This document shows positions 1-8,036 of a DNA stretch of 64,000 nt, in pieces. A program made the position numbers and the translations under genes. The notes under the pieces are model-generated. The model had not been told where the DNA came from. It saw only the letters and a program-made list of their open reading frames with translations, and did not search any database. Source of the DNA: Bacillota bacterium (GTDB taxonomy: Bacteria > Bacillota > Clostridia > Acetivibrionales > DSM-1351). The stretch covers positions 62,001 through 126,000 of the forward strand of contig JAEZRV010000095.1 of the NCBI GenBank assembly GCA_023444055.1, read 5' to 3'. How positions within the stretch are numbered: the first letter of the stretch is position 1; every line of letters starts with the position of its first letter.

Positions 1-462
1 AAGTCAGTTTTTTTAAAAAATAATCTTAACAGCTTAATTGGCAGTTAAACAGTGATTTTCGTAAGTTCAGTTTGTTTTTTGTATACAAAACAATACATGC
101 AATTTCATATATAAGGATAAGTCTTTTTTTAAAAAAATATGCTTGCTCCAATAGAAAGAATGTAATGATATTTTGATTGAGAACCAGATAAAACAGGAGA
201 AACTGATGCTTTTATTAATTGTTCTATTTTTGTATAAATATTTAAACATGAATTTTGTAAAATGCAAACTTGCAAAAAGTACAAAAAAAAATAACAAATA
301 TTATTAAAAGAGTTATTGAAATTTGTGGTTTTGTATGATAACATTGTTAGTGAAAAAATTAACTAAATCTATTGCTTACATTATTTGCCGAATAGTACAG
401 TGGAATTCACAAATACTACTCATGATAGCAGTATATTTATATAAATTGAAGGGAGAATTATA
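1..462. other. Upstream region of the PEP carboxykinase gene
   Basis: This stretch is very A+T rich and holds no convincing gene. Short minus-strand reading frames of 70-76 codons between 67 and 344 are low-complexity Phe/Ile/Lys-rich and have no ribosome-binding site. The end of the stretch carries the start signal of the next gene: GAAGGGAGAA about 6 bases before the ATG at 463. No well-spaced -35/-10 pair could be assigned with confidence. Confidence 0.5.
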
Positions 463-2250
463 ATGACTACAAATGTAAAATTGCAAGCGTGGGTTAAAGA
501 AATGGCTGACATGTGTCAACCAGACCAGATTTATTGGTGTGATGGTTCTCAAGAAGAAAATGACCGTTTAATAAAAGAAATGGTTGATGCAGGAATGGCA
601 GAACCATTAAATCCTGAAAAACGTCCAGGATGTTTTTCATTCAACAGTGATCCATCCGATGTTGCTCGTGTTGAAGACAGAACATATATTGCGTCAAAGA
701 CTAAAGAACAAGCAGGACCAACAAACAACTGGATAAACCCAGATGAATTGAAAGAGACAATGAAGGGTCTATACAAAGGTTGCATGAAGGGTAGAACTAT
801 GTATGTTATACCATTCTCAATGGGACCTATCGGTTCAGACATAGCAAAAATAGGTGTTGAATTAACTGATAGTGCATACGTTGTTATCAATATGCGTATT
901 ATGACTCGTATCGGTACAAAGGTATTAGAAACACTCGGAGATGGAGAATTCGTTCCATGCTTACATTCAGTAGGAGCTCCTAAAGAAGCAGGACAAAAGG
1001 ATGGCAAATGGCCATGTGCTCCAATTGAAAAGAAATATATCAGCCACTTCCCAGAAGAAAGAACTATATGGTCATACGGTTCAGGATACGGCGGAAATGC
1101 ATTGTTAGGAAAGAAATGTTTTGCTCTTCGTATAGCATCAGCTATCGCTCGTGATGAGGGATGGTTAGCTGAACACATGTTAATTCTTAAATTAACAAGC
1201 CCTAAGGGTGTTGTTAAATATATCTGTGGTGCTTTCCCAAGTGCTTGTGGAAAAACTAACCTCGCTATGCTAGTTCCAACAGTTCCAGGTTGGAAGGTTG
1301 AAACTATCGGTGATGATATCGCTTGGATGAAGTATGGCAAAGATGGCAGATTGTACGCTATCAACCCAGAAGCAGGTTTCTTCGGAGTTGCTCCTGGTAC
1401 TTCAATGGATTCAAATCCAAATGCAATGCACAGTATTGAAAAGAATACCATATTCACAAATGTAGGTATTACTGACGATAAAGATGTATGGTGGGAAGGT
1501 ATGGGAGTAGATGCTCCAGATCATCTCGTTGACTGGAAGAACAATGATTGGACTCCAGCATCAGGAACTCCTGCTGCTCATCCAAATGCTCGTTTTACAG
1601 CACCAGCTTCACAGTGTCCTGTTATAGCTCCTGAGTGGGAAGATCCTGCTGGAGTTCCAATATCAGCTATATTGATAGGTGGACGTCGTCCAAGTACTAT
1701 TCCATTGGTACATGAAAGCTTTGATTGGAAGCATGGTGTATTCATGGGTTCAATCATGGGTTCAGAAATAACAGCTGCTGCTATCTCTGATAAGATTGGT
1801 CAAGTTCGTCGTGACCCATTCGCAATGTTACCATTTATAGGTTACAATGTATGTGATTATTTACAACACTGGTTGGATGTTGGAGCTGCTTCAACTGAAG
1901 ATAAATTACCAAAGATATTCTATGTAAACTGGTTCCGTAAAGATCAAGATGGCAAGTGGTTATGGCCAGGTTACGGTGAAAACAGCCGTGTTCTTAAGTG
2001 GATCTGCGAGAGAGTATCAGGAGAAGGAAAAGCTGTTAAGACTCCTATCGGATACATGCCAACTACAGATGCTATCGATACTGCTGGACTTGATGTATCA
2101 GCAAGTGATATGGCAGAACTTCTCAAAGTTAACAAAGAAGAATGGTTAAAAGAAGTTGAATCAATAAAGGCTCACTATGCAAACTATGGTTGCATGCCAC
2201 AAGAATTGCAGAACCAACTTGCAGCTCTTGAAGAAAGATTAAAAGCATAA
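463..2250 (+). CDS. pckG: Phosphoenolpyruvate carboxykinase (GTP)
   Basis: This cytosolic enzyme interconverts oxaloacetate plus GTP with PEP, CO2 and GDP. In cellulolytic clostridia it can serve gluconeogenesis, or run in the PEP-carboxylating direction during glycolysis. The 595-aa length is normal for the GTP class and clearly differs from the ATP class of about 530 aa. The kinase-1a P-loop is visible as FPSACGKTNLAML near residue 262. The Asp-rich metal segment follows (ETIGDDIAWM), then a guanine-binding region with Trp/Phe-rich motifs (NYFNW-like VNWFRK) in the last third. The ATG has a good GGGAG site. The gene appears monocistronic, with a hairpin terminator about 170 bp downstream. 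A 302-codon open frame on the opposite strand (549-1457) is a shadow of its codon bias. Confidence 0.97.
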   Translation: MTTNVKLQAWVKEMADMCQPDQIYWCDGSQEENDRLIKEMVDAGMAEPLNPEKRPGCFSFNSDPSDVARVEDRTYIASKTKEQAGPTNNWINPDELKETMKGLYKGCMKGRTMYVIPFSMGPIGSDIAKIGVELTDSAYVVINMRIMTRIGTKVLETLGDGEFVPCLHSVGAPKEAGQKDGKWPCAPIEKKYISHFPEERTIWSYGSGYGGNALLGKKCFALRIASAIARDEGWLAEHMLILKLTSPKGVVKYICGAFPSACGKTNLAMLVPTVPGWKVETIGDDIAWMKYGKDGRLYAINPEAGFFGVAPGTSMDSNPNAMHSIEKNTIFTNVGITDDKDVWWEGMGVDAPDHLVDWKNNDWTPASGTPAAHPNARFTAPASQCPVIAPEWEDPAGVPISAILIGGRRPSTIPLVHESFDWKHGVFMGSIMGSEITAAAISDKIGQVRRDPFAMLPFIGYNVCDYLQHWLDVGAASTEDKLPKIFYVNWFRKDQDGKWLWPGYGENSRVLKWICERVSGEGKAVKTPIGYMPTTDAIDTAGLDVSASDMAELLKVNKEEWLKEVESIKAHYANYGCMPQELQNQLAALEERLKA

Positions 2251-2415
2251 TTGAGTTGAAATTAATGCACTATCCGATGTTTGCGCCAATAAACCACCTA
2301 CTTTAATGATGGGATATAGCTAAGCGTGACTTTGGATAAGGATTTATTGTTATTGCTTTAAGTTGGACTATTAAGGTGGAGTAAAAACTTTACTTGAAGT
2401 TTGAACTCTGTTTAT

Positions 2416-2473
2416 AAAAAGGAACTGCCGCAAAACTATGATACAAATAAGTTATGTGACAGTTCCTTTTTTT
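2416..2473 (+). terminator. Rho-independent terminator after pckG
   Basis: AAAAAGGAACTG (2416-2427) pairs perfectly with CAGTTCCTTTTT (2460-2471), and a T run continues to 2473. The loop is large (32 nt) and has weaker internal pairing. It can work in both directions. The 165 bp between the pckG stop and this hairpin hold no gene. Confidence 0.8.
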
Positions 2474-2534
2474 ATTAATTTTTTTGCTGTCTGAAAGATT
2501 GTGATTTAACATAATAAGCATATTAAAAATTATA

Positions 2535-2590
2535 TTGACAAAAAAATACTTCGGGAGTAGAATAAAAATATACTTCGATATGCGAACTAA
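2535..2590 (+). promoter_or_regulatory. marR promoter with putative self-operators
   Basis: TTGACA (2535-2540), a 17-bp spacer and TAGAAT (2558-2563) form a good sigma-A promoter. The spacer holds ATACTTCGGGAG. A second ATACTTCG lies at 2570-2577, within TTCGatatgCGAA, an inverted repeat. The ATACTTCG word recurs inside the spacer of the promoter at 4004-4032. This suggests that the MarR protein encoded at 2609 binds both sites; the link is inferred from the shared motif. Confidence 0.6.
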
Positions 2591-2608
2591 ATAATAAAGG
2601 AAATTAAT

Positions 2609-3109
2609 ATGGAAGATAAAATACATTTTGATTTTGAGACAATAATATTTGATTACATTGATAAATTTAGATTTTTATTTTCTCCGGATCAATGGAGCGC
2701 TGCTTTTTTAGATTATTCTAAAAATGAGATATTGGCACTTCTATTTCTTTATAGGAATAGGACTGCAAATATGACTGAGATTGCAGAGTACTTAGATGCT
2801 CCGCTTAATACAGCTACTGGTGTTATAAGCAGGCTTGAAAAGAAAGCAATGGTTGAAAGAAAAAGAAACAATGAAGATAGAAGAGTTGTAAATATTATTT
2901 TAACAGAAACTGCAGAAGAGTTTATTGCCAAAGAAAAGAAAATAATTCAATTTTATTTTCAAGAAATATATAAGGAACTAACAGAGGAAGAAAAGGCTGC
3001 TGTGTTGAGTATAATTAGCAAAGTGATGACGGTATTAAAAAAGGAAAACGATATTAAAGTTGGTAAAGATGTAGTAGTTAAGAAGGTTAAGAGAATAATA
3101 ATAGAATAG
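2609..3109 (+). CDS. MarR-family transcriptional regulator
   Basis: A 166-aa winged-helix DNA-binding protein. The helix-turn-helix lies around residues 50-80 (MTEIAEYLDAPLNTATGVIS), followed by the basic wing RKRNNEDRRVV, a classic MarR signature. N- and C-terminal helices would form the dimer interface. The start has AAAGGAAATTAAT-ATG. It is followed after 63 bp by an SDR gene and probably shares its transcript. TACTTCG motifs in its own promoter and in that of the ArsA-like operon make it the likely repressor of both. The ligand is unknown. Confidence 0.9.
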   Translation: MEDKIHFDFETIIFDYIDKFRFLFSPDQWSAAFLDYSKNEILALLFLYRNRTANMTEIAEYLDAPLNTATGVISRLEKKAMVERKRNNEDRRVVNIILTETAEEFIAKEKKIIQFYFQEIYKELTEEEKAAVLSIISKVMTVLKKENDIKVGKDVVVKKVKRIIIE

Positions 3110-3172
3110 CTAACTGAATTGGCATAGTGAATATAGCTAGATAAGTTAGTTTTCAGAAGAGGGATACTACAA

Positions 3173-3925
3173 ATGAAGGCATTAGTAACGGGAGCTAGTT
3201 CAGGAATAGGGCGTGATATTTCCATAATACTAAGTAGGCAAGGATATGATTTAATTCTTGTAGCACGTAGAATAGAAAAGTTAGAAGAACTCAAAAATAT
3301 ATTGCCAACTGATATCAAGACAATATGCATTGATTTGTCTAAAGAGGAAGCTTGTTTTTCACTTTATGAGCAGGTTAAGAACGAGGATATAGATATACTA
3401 ATTAACAATGCTGGTTTTGGTATTTTTGGACCTTTTGATGAAATAGATATTCAGGATGAGCTGAGAATGATTGATACAAATATTAAGGCGGTTGATATTT
3501 TGACAAAGCTTTTTTTAAAGGATTTTAAAAGAAAAGACTCTGGTTATATTTTAAATGTTGCTTCATCTGCCGCTTTTTTACCAGGACCTTTACTTTCTAG
3601 CTACTATGCATCTAAGGCATATGTGCTTAGACTTACACAAGCTATTTATGAGGAATTGCGAAGGGATGGGAGCAGTGTATATATTGGTTCACTTTGTCCA
3701 GGTCCGGTTGATACTGAATTTAATCAAACTGCAAATGTTAAAATGAGCCTAAAAGGTTTATCCAGCCAATACGTTGCAAACTATGCAATTAGGCAGATGT
3801 TTAAAAGAAAGTTAACTATTATTCCTGGTATAACAATGAAATTAGCTGCTTTATTTGAAAAATTTTTTCCAGAGAAACTGTTATTAAGAATTACATATCA
3901 TATTCAGAAGAAAAAGGATGGCTAA
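3173..3925 (+). CDS. Short-chain dehydrogenase/reductase
   Basis: A 250-aa classical SDR enzyme that oxidises or reduces a small substrate with NAD(P)H. It shows TGASSGIG (residues 6-13) for cofactor binding, NNAG at 78-81, catalytic Ser131/132 and Y144-x3-K148. ARR after the second beta strand hints at NADP(H) preference. The protein resembles the DltE/YqjQ-like 'SDR family NAD(P)-dependent oxidoreductase' group, whose substrates are mostly unknown. It lies 63 bp after marR on the same strand, so it is probably part of the MarR-controlled unit. Confidence 0.9.
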   Translation: MKALVTGASSGIGRDISIILSRQGYDLILVARRIEKLEELKNILPTDIKTICIDLSKEEACFSLYEQVKNEDIDILINNAGFGIFGPFDEIDIQDELRMIDTNIKAVDILTKLFLKDFKRKDSGYILNVASSAAFLPGPLLSSYYASKAYVLRLTQAIYEELRRDGSSVYIGSLCPGPVDTEFNQTANVKMSLKGLSSQYVANYAIRQMFKRKLTIIPGITMKLAALFEKFFPEKLLLRITYHIQKKKDG

Positions 3926-4003
3926 TACTGAAAATAGGATTAGCTAGCTTTTTAAATATATATAATAAGTTTTAGATTAAAAATATCAAGACTGATATTT
4001 TTT

Positions 4004-4032
4004 TAGACAAATACTTCGGTACATGAAATATT
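4004..4032 (+). promoter_or_regulatory. Promoter of the ArsA-like operon with MarR-type motif
   Basis: TAGACA (4004-4009), 17 bp and AATATT (4027-4032) form a plausible promoter. Its spacer starts with AATACTTCGG, the same word that fills the spacer of the marR promoter. Transcription from here would run through the structured repeat at 4044-4200 before reaching the ArsA-like gene at 4269. Confidence 0.5.
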
Positions 4033-4043
4033 CTTGAAGAGAA

Positions 4044-4200
4044 TTATAACGAGGTAAGAAAATGTCCCCCACTTCTATAAGTGGCGGGTACTGCTTTGGT
4101 TTTCAGGCGGTGAGTATATCTCTCGCCCCGCATACACGCCGCTGATGTAATGAAATTTTTCTACAATCGAAAAATTTCATTTTGAATCTAGGCGTTATAA
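4044..4200. repeat. Structured interspersed repeat, copy 1 (TTATAACG ends)
   Basis: A 157-bp element begins TTATAACG and ends CGTTATAA. It has two further copies, at 31852-32080 and 51361-51517. Inside are a CCACTT/AAGTGG hairpin, an ACTGCTT/AGGCGGT hairpin and a long right-hand hairpin (AATGAAAT...ATTTCATT) enclosed by CGCC/GGCG. It encodes no protein. It looks like a non-autonomous mobile element with subterminal hairpins, as seen for IS200/IS605 derivatives, or a mobile structured RNA. The family is not identified. Here it lies in the 5' leader of the ArsA-like operon. Confidence 0.85.
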
Positions 4201-4268
4201 TAATAGAAGAGGTTCTTTACGGATAAATTATTTATTTTTTATGCCTAAAGTAGGCGTGGGAGGTTAAT

Positions 4269-5444
4269 ATGGGAAGAATAATTATTTTTACAGGAAAAGG
4301 TGGAGTAGGAAAAACAAGTACTGCTGCTGCAAATGCGGTAAAAGCAGCAAAAGAAGGAATAAAAACTTTGATAGTAAGCACAGACATGGCACATAACTTA
4401 GCTGATATTTTTATGCAGACAATTAAGAGGGAACCTGTAGAAATTATTAAAAATCTTGATGCTATAGAAATAGATTCAAACTATGAAATGGAAAGACATT
4501 ATGGGAAAATATCAGAAGCCTTCGGAAAAATGTTATCATTCAAGAATGACAAGGATAATGAAACAATGGAAGATATAGTAATTTTCCCGGGTTTAGAGGA
4601 ATTGTTTTCACTCCTTAAGATAAAAGAATTGTATGACCAAAATATTTACGATTTAATTATTGTTGACTGTGCTCCTACTGGTGAAACTATTTCATTGTTA
4701 AAATTCCCAGAACTATTGTCATGGTATATAGAAAAGCTGTTTCCTATTGGGAAAGTAGCTATGAAGGTGCTAAGACCTATTGGAAAGGTTGCTTTTAAGC
4801 TTGATATGCCAGATGATAAGGCCCTTAATGACATTGAAAAGTTATTTGTAAAGCTGGGTAGTTTACAATGTCTTCTAAAGAATAGAGAAGTATGCAGTAT
4901 AAGGCTTGTTACTATACCAGAAAAAATGGTAGTAGAGGAAACCAAGAGAAATTATATGTATTTGAATCTATATAATTTTAATGTTGATGGGATATATATT
5001 AACAGAGTAATACCTGAGGAAATTGATAATAACTTTTTTGATGAGTGGAAGTGTATACAAAAGAAATATATTGATGAAATTGACTCAGTATTTTCAAATA
5101 TACCAATGTTCAGAATAAAGTGGTATGAGGTAGATATAAATGGAATTAGTGGATTAGAAAGGGTTGTAGCTGATTCACTGCAGGGTGAAGATTTATTTAA
5201 GGTTTTAAAAACAACAGTTAATGAGACCTATAAAAAAATAGATAATGGTTATCAACTAGATGTTTACTTACCTTTTGCTGATAAAAAGGATTTTGACCTC
5301 TTTGAATCAGGGACAGATATAATTATAAAAATAGGGAATTTTAAAAGAAATATTCCTATACCTAATGTTATTAGAAAATATTCTCTTGCTCAAGCAAAAT
5401 TGAATGAGGAAGTACTAAGTATTCGTTTTGAAAAGTTAGACTGA
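4269..5444 (+). CDS. ArsA/Get3-like ATPase 1
   Basis: A 391-aa deviant-Walker ATPase of the ArsA/Get3 superfamily. The P-loop GKGGVGKT (residues 9-16) has the signature lysine, and switch II is DCAPTGET near residue 138. The last 70 residues look like the HSP20/alpha-crystallin-type domain often found at the C-terminus of bacterial ArsA-like proteins (LDVYLPFADKKDFDL onward). No arsenite efflux gene or ArsR lies nearby, so an arsenic role is not supported. Client-protein or membrane-protein handling is an equally open option. A close paralogue lies 410 bp downstream, suggesting a heterodimer. The start has GGGAGGTTAAT-ATG. Confidence 0.85.
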   Translation: MGRIIIFTGKGGVGKTSTAAANAVKAAKEGIKTLIVSTDMAHNLADIFMQTIKREPVEIIKNLDAIEIDSNYEMERHYGKISEAFGKMLSFKNDKDNETMEDIVIFPGLEELFSLLKIKELYDQNIYDLIIVDCAPTGETISLLKFPELLSWYIEKLFPIGKVAMKVLRPIGKVAFKLDMPDDKALNDIEKLFVKLGSLQCLLKNREVCSIRLVTIPEKMVVEETKRNYMYLNLYNFNVDGIYINRVIPEEIDNNFFDEWKCIQKKYIDEIDSVFSNIPMFRIKWYEVDINGISGLERVVADSLQGEDLFKVLKTTVNETYKKIDNGYQLDVYLPFADKKDFDLFESGTDIIIKIGNFKRNIPIPNVIRKYSLAQAKLNEEVLSIRFEKLD

Positions 5445-5608
5445 ATTAAGTAATTTTCAGTAGAAGCTAAAAAGTTATATCAGACACTATGGATAGGTAA
5501 AATAAGCAGTCAAGCTAAAATAAAAGGATGCAAACATATGGTAAGAACAGGTTTGTCAATGATAGTTTTAACAAAATTTTTTGTACCAAAATGGGCGTGG
5601 AGGTTGTT

Positions 5609-5833
5609 ATGAATAAAGAGTTTATTAAGAAAATGATAAAGGCTGAAAAACTAAAATATGAAGCTATAAAGGAGATTATGCCTAACTCTCTTAGGGAAAG
5701 AGTGGATTCCTTTGAAAGAGATGCCTTTAATTTAATAAAGGATGTCGCCATCGAAATCATAAAAGGAGATGTAAAAGAGCAAGACCCTTCTGATAAAAAA
5801 GAAGTCAAAAAGGTTAATGTAGATTTTTCTTGA
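5609..5833 (+). CDS. Small hypothetical protein between two ArsA-like ATPases
   Basis: A 74-aa, highly charged and mostly helical protein. I chose the ATG at 5609 because GTGGAGG stands 5 bases before it; an upstream in-frame start at 5528 has no site. The sequence runs from MNKEFIKKM and ends in a Lys/Glu-rich tail. It lies 19 bp before the second ATPase gene and is surely co-transcribed. Position suggests a partner or regulator of the ATPases. No family is recognised. Confidence 0.75.
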   Translation: MNKEFIKKMIKAEKLKYEAIKEIMPNSLRERVDSFERDAFNLIKDVAIEIIKGDVKEQDPSDKKEVKKVNVDFS

Positions 5834-5852
5834 ATAAAAAGGGGACATAGAT

Positions 5853-7013
5853 ATGAGAATAATATTATATACTGGAAAAGGTGGAGTAGGCAAAACAAGC
5901 ATTGCTGCTGCCACAGCATGTAAAGTAGCTGGTGAAGGTAAGAGAGTTCTTGTTGTAAGTACAGATCAAGCTCATAGCTTAGGAGATTCTTTTGATAGAA
6001 AGTTATCTTATGATCCGATAGAAATACACGATAATCTTTATGCAATGGAAATTGATTCGTTTGTAGAGAATGAAAAGGTTTGGGGGAATTTAAAGGGTTA
6101 TATTGAAAAGCTTATGATGTTCAAGGCTGAAAATAACATCGAAAATGAAGAATTACTTGTATTTCCTGGCTTTGAGGAGCTACTATCCCTCATTAAGATT
6201 AAAGAAATTTATGATGATGGAAAATATGATGTTTTGATAGTTGATTGTGCTCCTACGGGTGAAACTATGTCTTTACTTAAGTTTCCAGAATTATTTAAGT
6301 GGTGGATGGATAAGTTCTTTCCTATAAAAAAAAGAGGAGCTAAGCTTGCAAAGCCAATAGTTGAAGCTACTTTGAAAATACCTATGCCTAATGATAAGAC
6401 TTTTGATGATTTTGAAAGACTATATGAGAAGATTCAAGAACTCCATCAGCTTATGCTAGACAAGGATGTAGTTAGTATAAGAATAGTTACAACACCTGAA
6501 AAGATAGTAGTAAAAGAGGCTAAAAGAAGTTTCTCATTTCTTCATCTATTTGATTACAATGTGGATTCTATTATTATAAATAAAATTTTTCCTACTGCAT
6601 CTTTAAATGGTTATTTTGAGAAGTGGGCATATATTCAAGAGGAAACTATTACAGACATTTATGATAGTTTCAAAGGGATTCCAATTTTTAAACTAGAGCT
6701 GCTAAAGGATGAACTAAGAAATTATCAAAAGCTTGAAGATGTAGGTAAGGCAATTTATGGAGATACGAGTCCCGATAATGTTCTATTTCAAGATAAAATA
6801 TTTACAGTTGAAAAGGAAGCTAATGGATATAATCTTAAAATAGAAATGCCTTTTGTTGATAAAAATGAATTACAGCTTTCACAGAGGGGAGACGAGATAT
6901 TAATATCAATTAAAAACGAGAGAAGATGTTTTATATTACCACCTAAGCTTCATTCTAAAGAAATATTAGGTGCTAAATATGATAATGGTAAGTTGACGAT
7001 AAATTTTCAGTAA
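5853..7013 (+). CDS. ArsA/Get3-like ATPase 2
   Basis: A 386-aa paralogue of the ATPase at 4269, collinear along its whole length. It has P-loop GKGGVGKT (8-15), switch II DCAPTGET and a C-terminal HSP20-like domain (LKIEMPFVDKNEL onward). Both members of the pair keep all nucleotide-binding residues that can be seen, so neither looks like a dead subunit. RBS: AAAAGGGGACATAG-ATG. The operon ends at the hairpin at 7121. Confidence 0.85.
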   Translation: MRIILYTGKGGVGKTSIAAATACKVAGEGKRVLVVSTDQAHSLGDSFDRKLSYDPIEIHDNLYAMEIDSFVENEKVWGNLKGYIEKLMMFKAENNIENEELLVFPGFEELLSLIKIKEIYDDGKYDVLIVDCAPTGETMSLLKFPELFKWWMDKFFPIKKRGAKLAKPIVEATLKIPMPNDKTFDDFERLYEKIQELHQLMLDKDVVSIRIVTTPEKIVVKEAKRSFSFLHLFDYNVDSIIINKIFPTASLNGYFEKWAYIQEETITDIYDSFKGIPIFKLELLKDELRNYQKLEDVGKAIYGDTSPDNVLFQDKIFTVEKEANGYNLKIEMPFVDKNELQLSQRGDEILISIKNERRCFILPPKLHSKEILGAKYDNGKLTINFQ

Positions 7014-7120
7014 TTTGATAAATAAATAAATAGTTTTATTTTAATGGAAAACCTGAATAATATGATGATGGAGGTTACAAAATTCAATATTCTAAAGACT
7101 ATAAAATAAGGTTATATATA

Positions 7121-7158
7121 CCCGTAGAATCACTGGTTATTGGTTCAACGGGTTTTTT
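7121..7158 (+). terminator. Terminator of the ArsA-like operon
   Basis: CCCGT-a-GAATCA (7121-7132) pairs with TGGTTC-a-ACGGG (7141-7152) and is followed by TTTTTTATTTT. The hairpin is strong and the U tract is good. Confidence 0.85.
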
Positions 7159-7160
7159 AT

Positions 7161-7312
7161 TTTCTGGAAAACACCTTCGTTAATTATTAGAACCAATTGT
7201 TCTCCAAGTGAAATTGCAGCTTCAGAAAGCGCAGATTTCAATGGTGTTAATTGTCCATTCAGATTGTTTTTCGTTGTATCTACCATTGTCTGCGCGATAA
7301 AAAATACTAAAA
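7161..7312 (-). pseudogene. Phage tail tape-measure protein fragment
   Basis: Read on the minus strand from about 7310 to 7161, one open frame gives about 48 residues containing VDTTKNNLNGQLTPLKSAL and then AAISLGEQL. This is the typical 'NL.G.LT.LKSALE..AISLGE.L.P.I' segment of long phage tape-measure proteins. It has no start codon, no RBS and no phage neighbours. It is a prophage scar lying between the operon terminator and the tetR promoter. Confidence 0.65.
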
Positions 7313-7344
7313 ATACTACAAAATTAGACAGTATAAATTATATA

Positions 7345-7410
7345 TTGACAAAAAACAACAGAAGATACATAATGGTTATTAATCACATATAGTAGTAAGT
7401 GATTACTACT
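7345..7410 (+). promoter_or_regulatory. tetR promoter and palindromic operator
   Basis: TTGACA (7345-7350), a 17-bp spacer and CATAAT (7368-7373) form the promoter. Just downstream, AGTAGTAA-GTGA-TTACTACT (7391-7410) has perfect 8-bp arms. It lies between the promoter and the ribosome-binding site GGTGGAGG (7411-7418), an ideal place for an autorepressor to block transcription. Confidence 0.75.
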
Positions 7411-7424
7411 GGTGGAGGCAAAGA

Positions 7425-8015
7425 ATGGAAAACTACATACTAGACAGGAAAGATAGTTTAATATTAACTGCAATTGAAGTACTTGATGAGTATGGAATAC
7501 AAGGCCTATCCACAAGAGAAATAGCTAAACGACAAGGAGTATCTGAAGCTACACTGTTTCGACATTATAAAAAAAAGAGTGATTTGATTCTTGCAATGCT
7601 AGACTTTGATTCAAAGTATGATTCAGATATTATGGCTTCAGTTAGAATTAAAAACTTAAAATTAAGAGCTGCTATAACTTACTTTATAAATTCTTATGCA
7701 GAATATTATGAGAATTATCCTGCTGTAACAGCTGTTTCACAAGATTATAATGTTTTTGCATGTGACCCGGTGCTTTATGATAAAGTAAAAAAATCACAAT
7801 TTACCAAATTACGTTTTTTACAAGATAACATTCTTGAGGCACAAAAAATAGGTGAAATAAGTAATGGGATTGACAGTGAAAAATTATCTTACTTGATTTG
7901 GGGGTCATTTATGTCAATTTGTCTTAATTGGAGACTTAGTAAATACAACTTTTCATTAAAGGAATCTGTGCTTTCTACACTAAACATGACTCTAGATGCT
8001 TTTAAAATAAAATAA
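7425..8015 (+). CDS. TetR-family transcriptional regulator
   Basis: A 196-aa regulator. The N-terminal HTH (residues 12-58) contains STREIAKRQGVSEATLFRHY, textbook TetR. The C-terminal ligand domain is divergent. The gene is only 21 bp before cheA on the same strand and follows a palindromic operator, so it most likely represses its own operon, including the chemosensory genes. That arrangement is unusual for chemotaxis operons. Confidence 0.93.
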   Translation: MENYILDRKDSLILTAIEVLDEYGIQGLSTREIAKRQGVSEATLFRHYKKKSDLILAMLDFDSKYDSDIMASVRIKNLKLRAAITYFINSYAEYYENYPAVTAVSQDYNVFACDPVLYDKVKKSQFTKLRFLQDNILEAQKIGEISNGIDSEKLSYLIWGSFMSICLNWRLSKYNFSLKESVLSTLNMTLDAFKIK

Positions 8016-8036
8016 ATAACAAATGGGGGTGTGCTT

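Noticed and set aside
549..1457. 302-codon minus-strand open frame
   Set aside because: It lies entirely opposite pckG, has no ribosome site and no recognisable domain. It is produced by the codon bias of the real gene.
4130..4200. Hammerhead ribozyme in the right half of the structured repeat
   Set aside because: CTGATG is followed by T rather than A, and the required GAAA after stem II is not in place in any of the three copies.
4269..7013. Arsenic resistance operon
   Set aside because: No ArsB, ArsC, ArsD or ArsR gene is present, and ArsA-like ATPases with an HSP20-like tail occur widely without arsenic functions.
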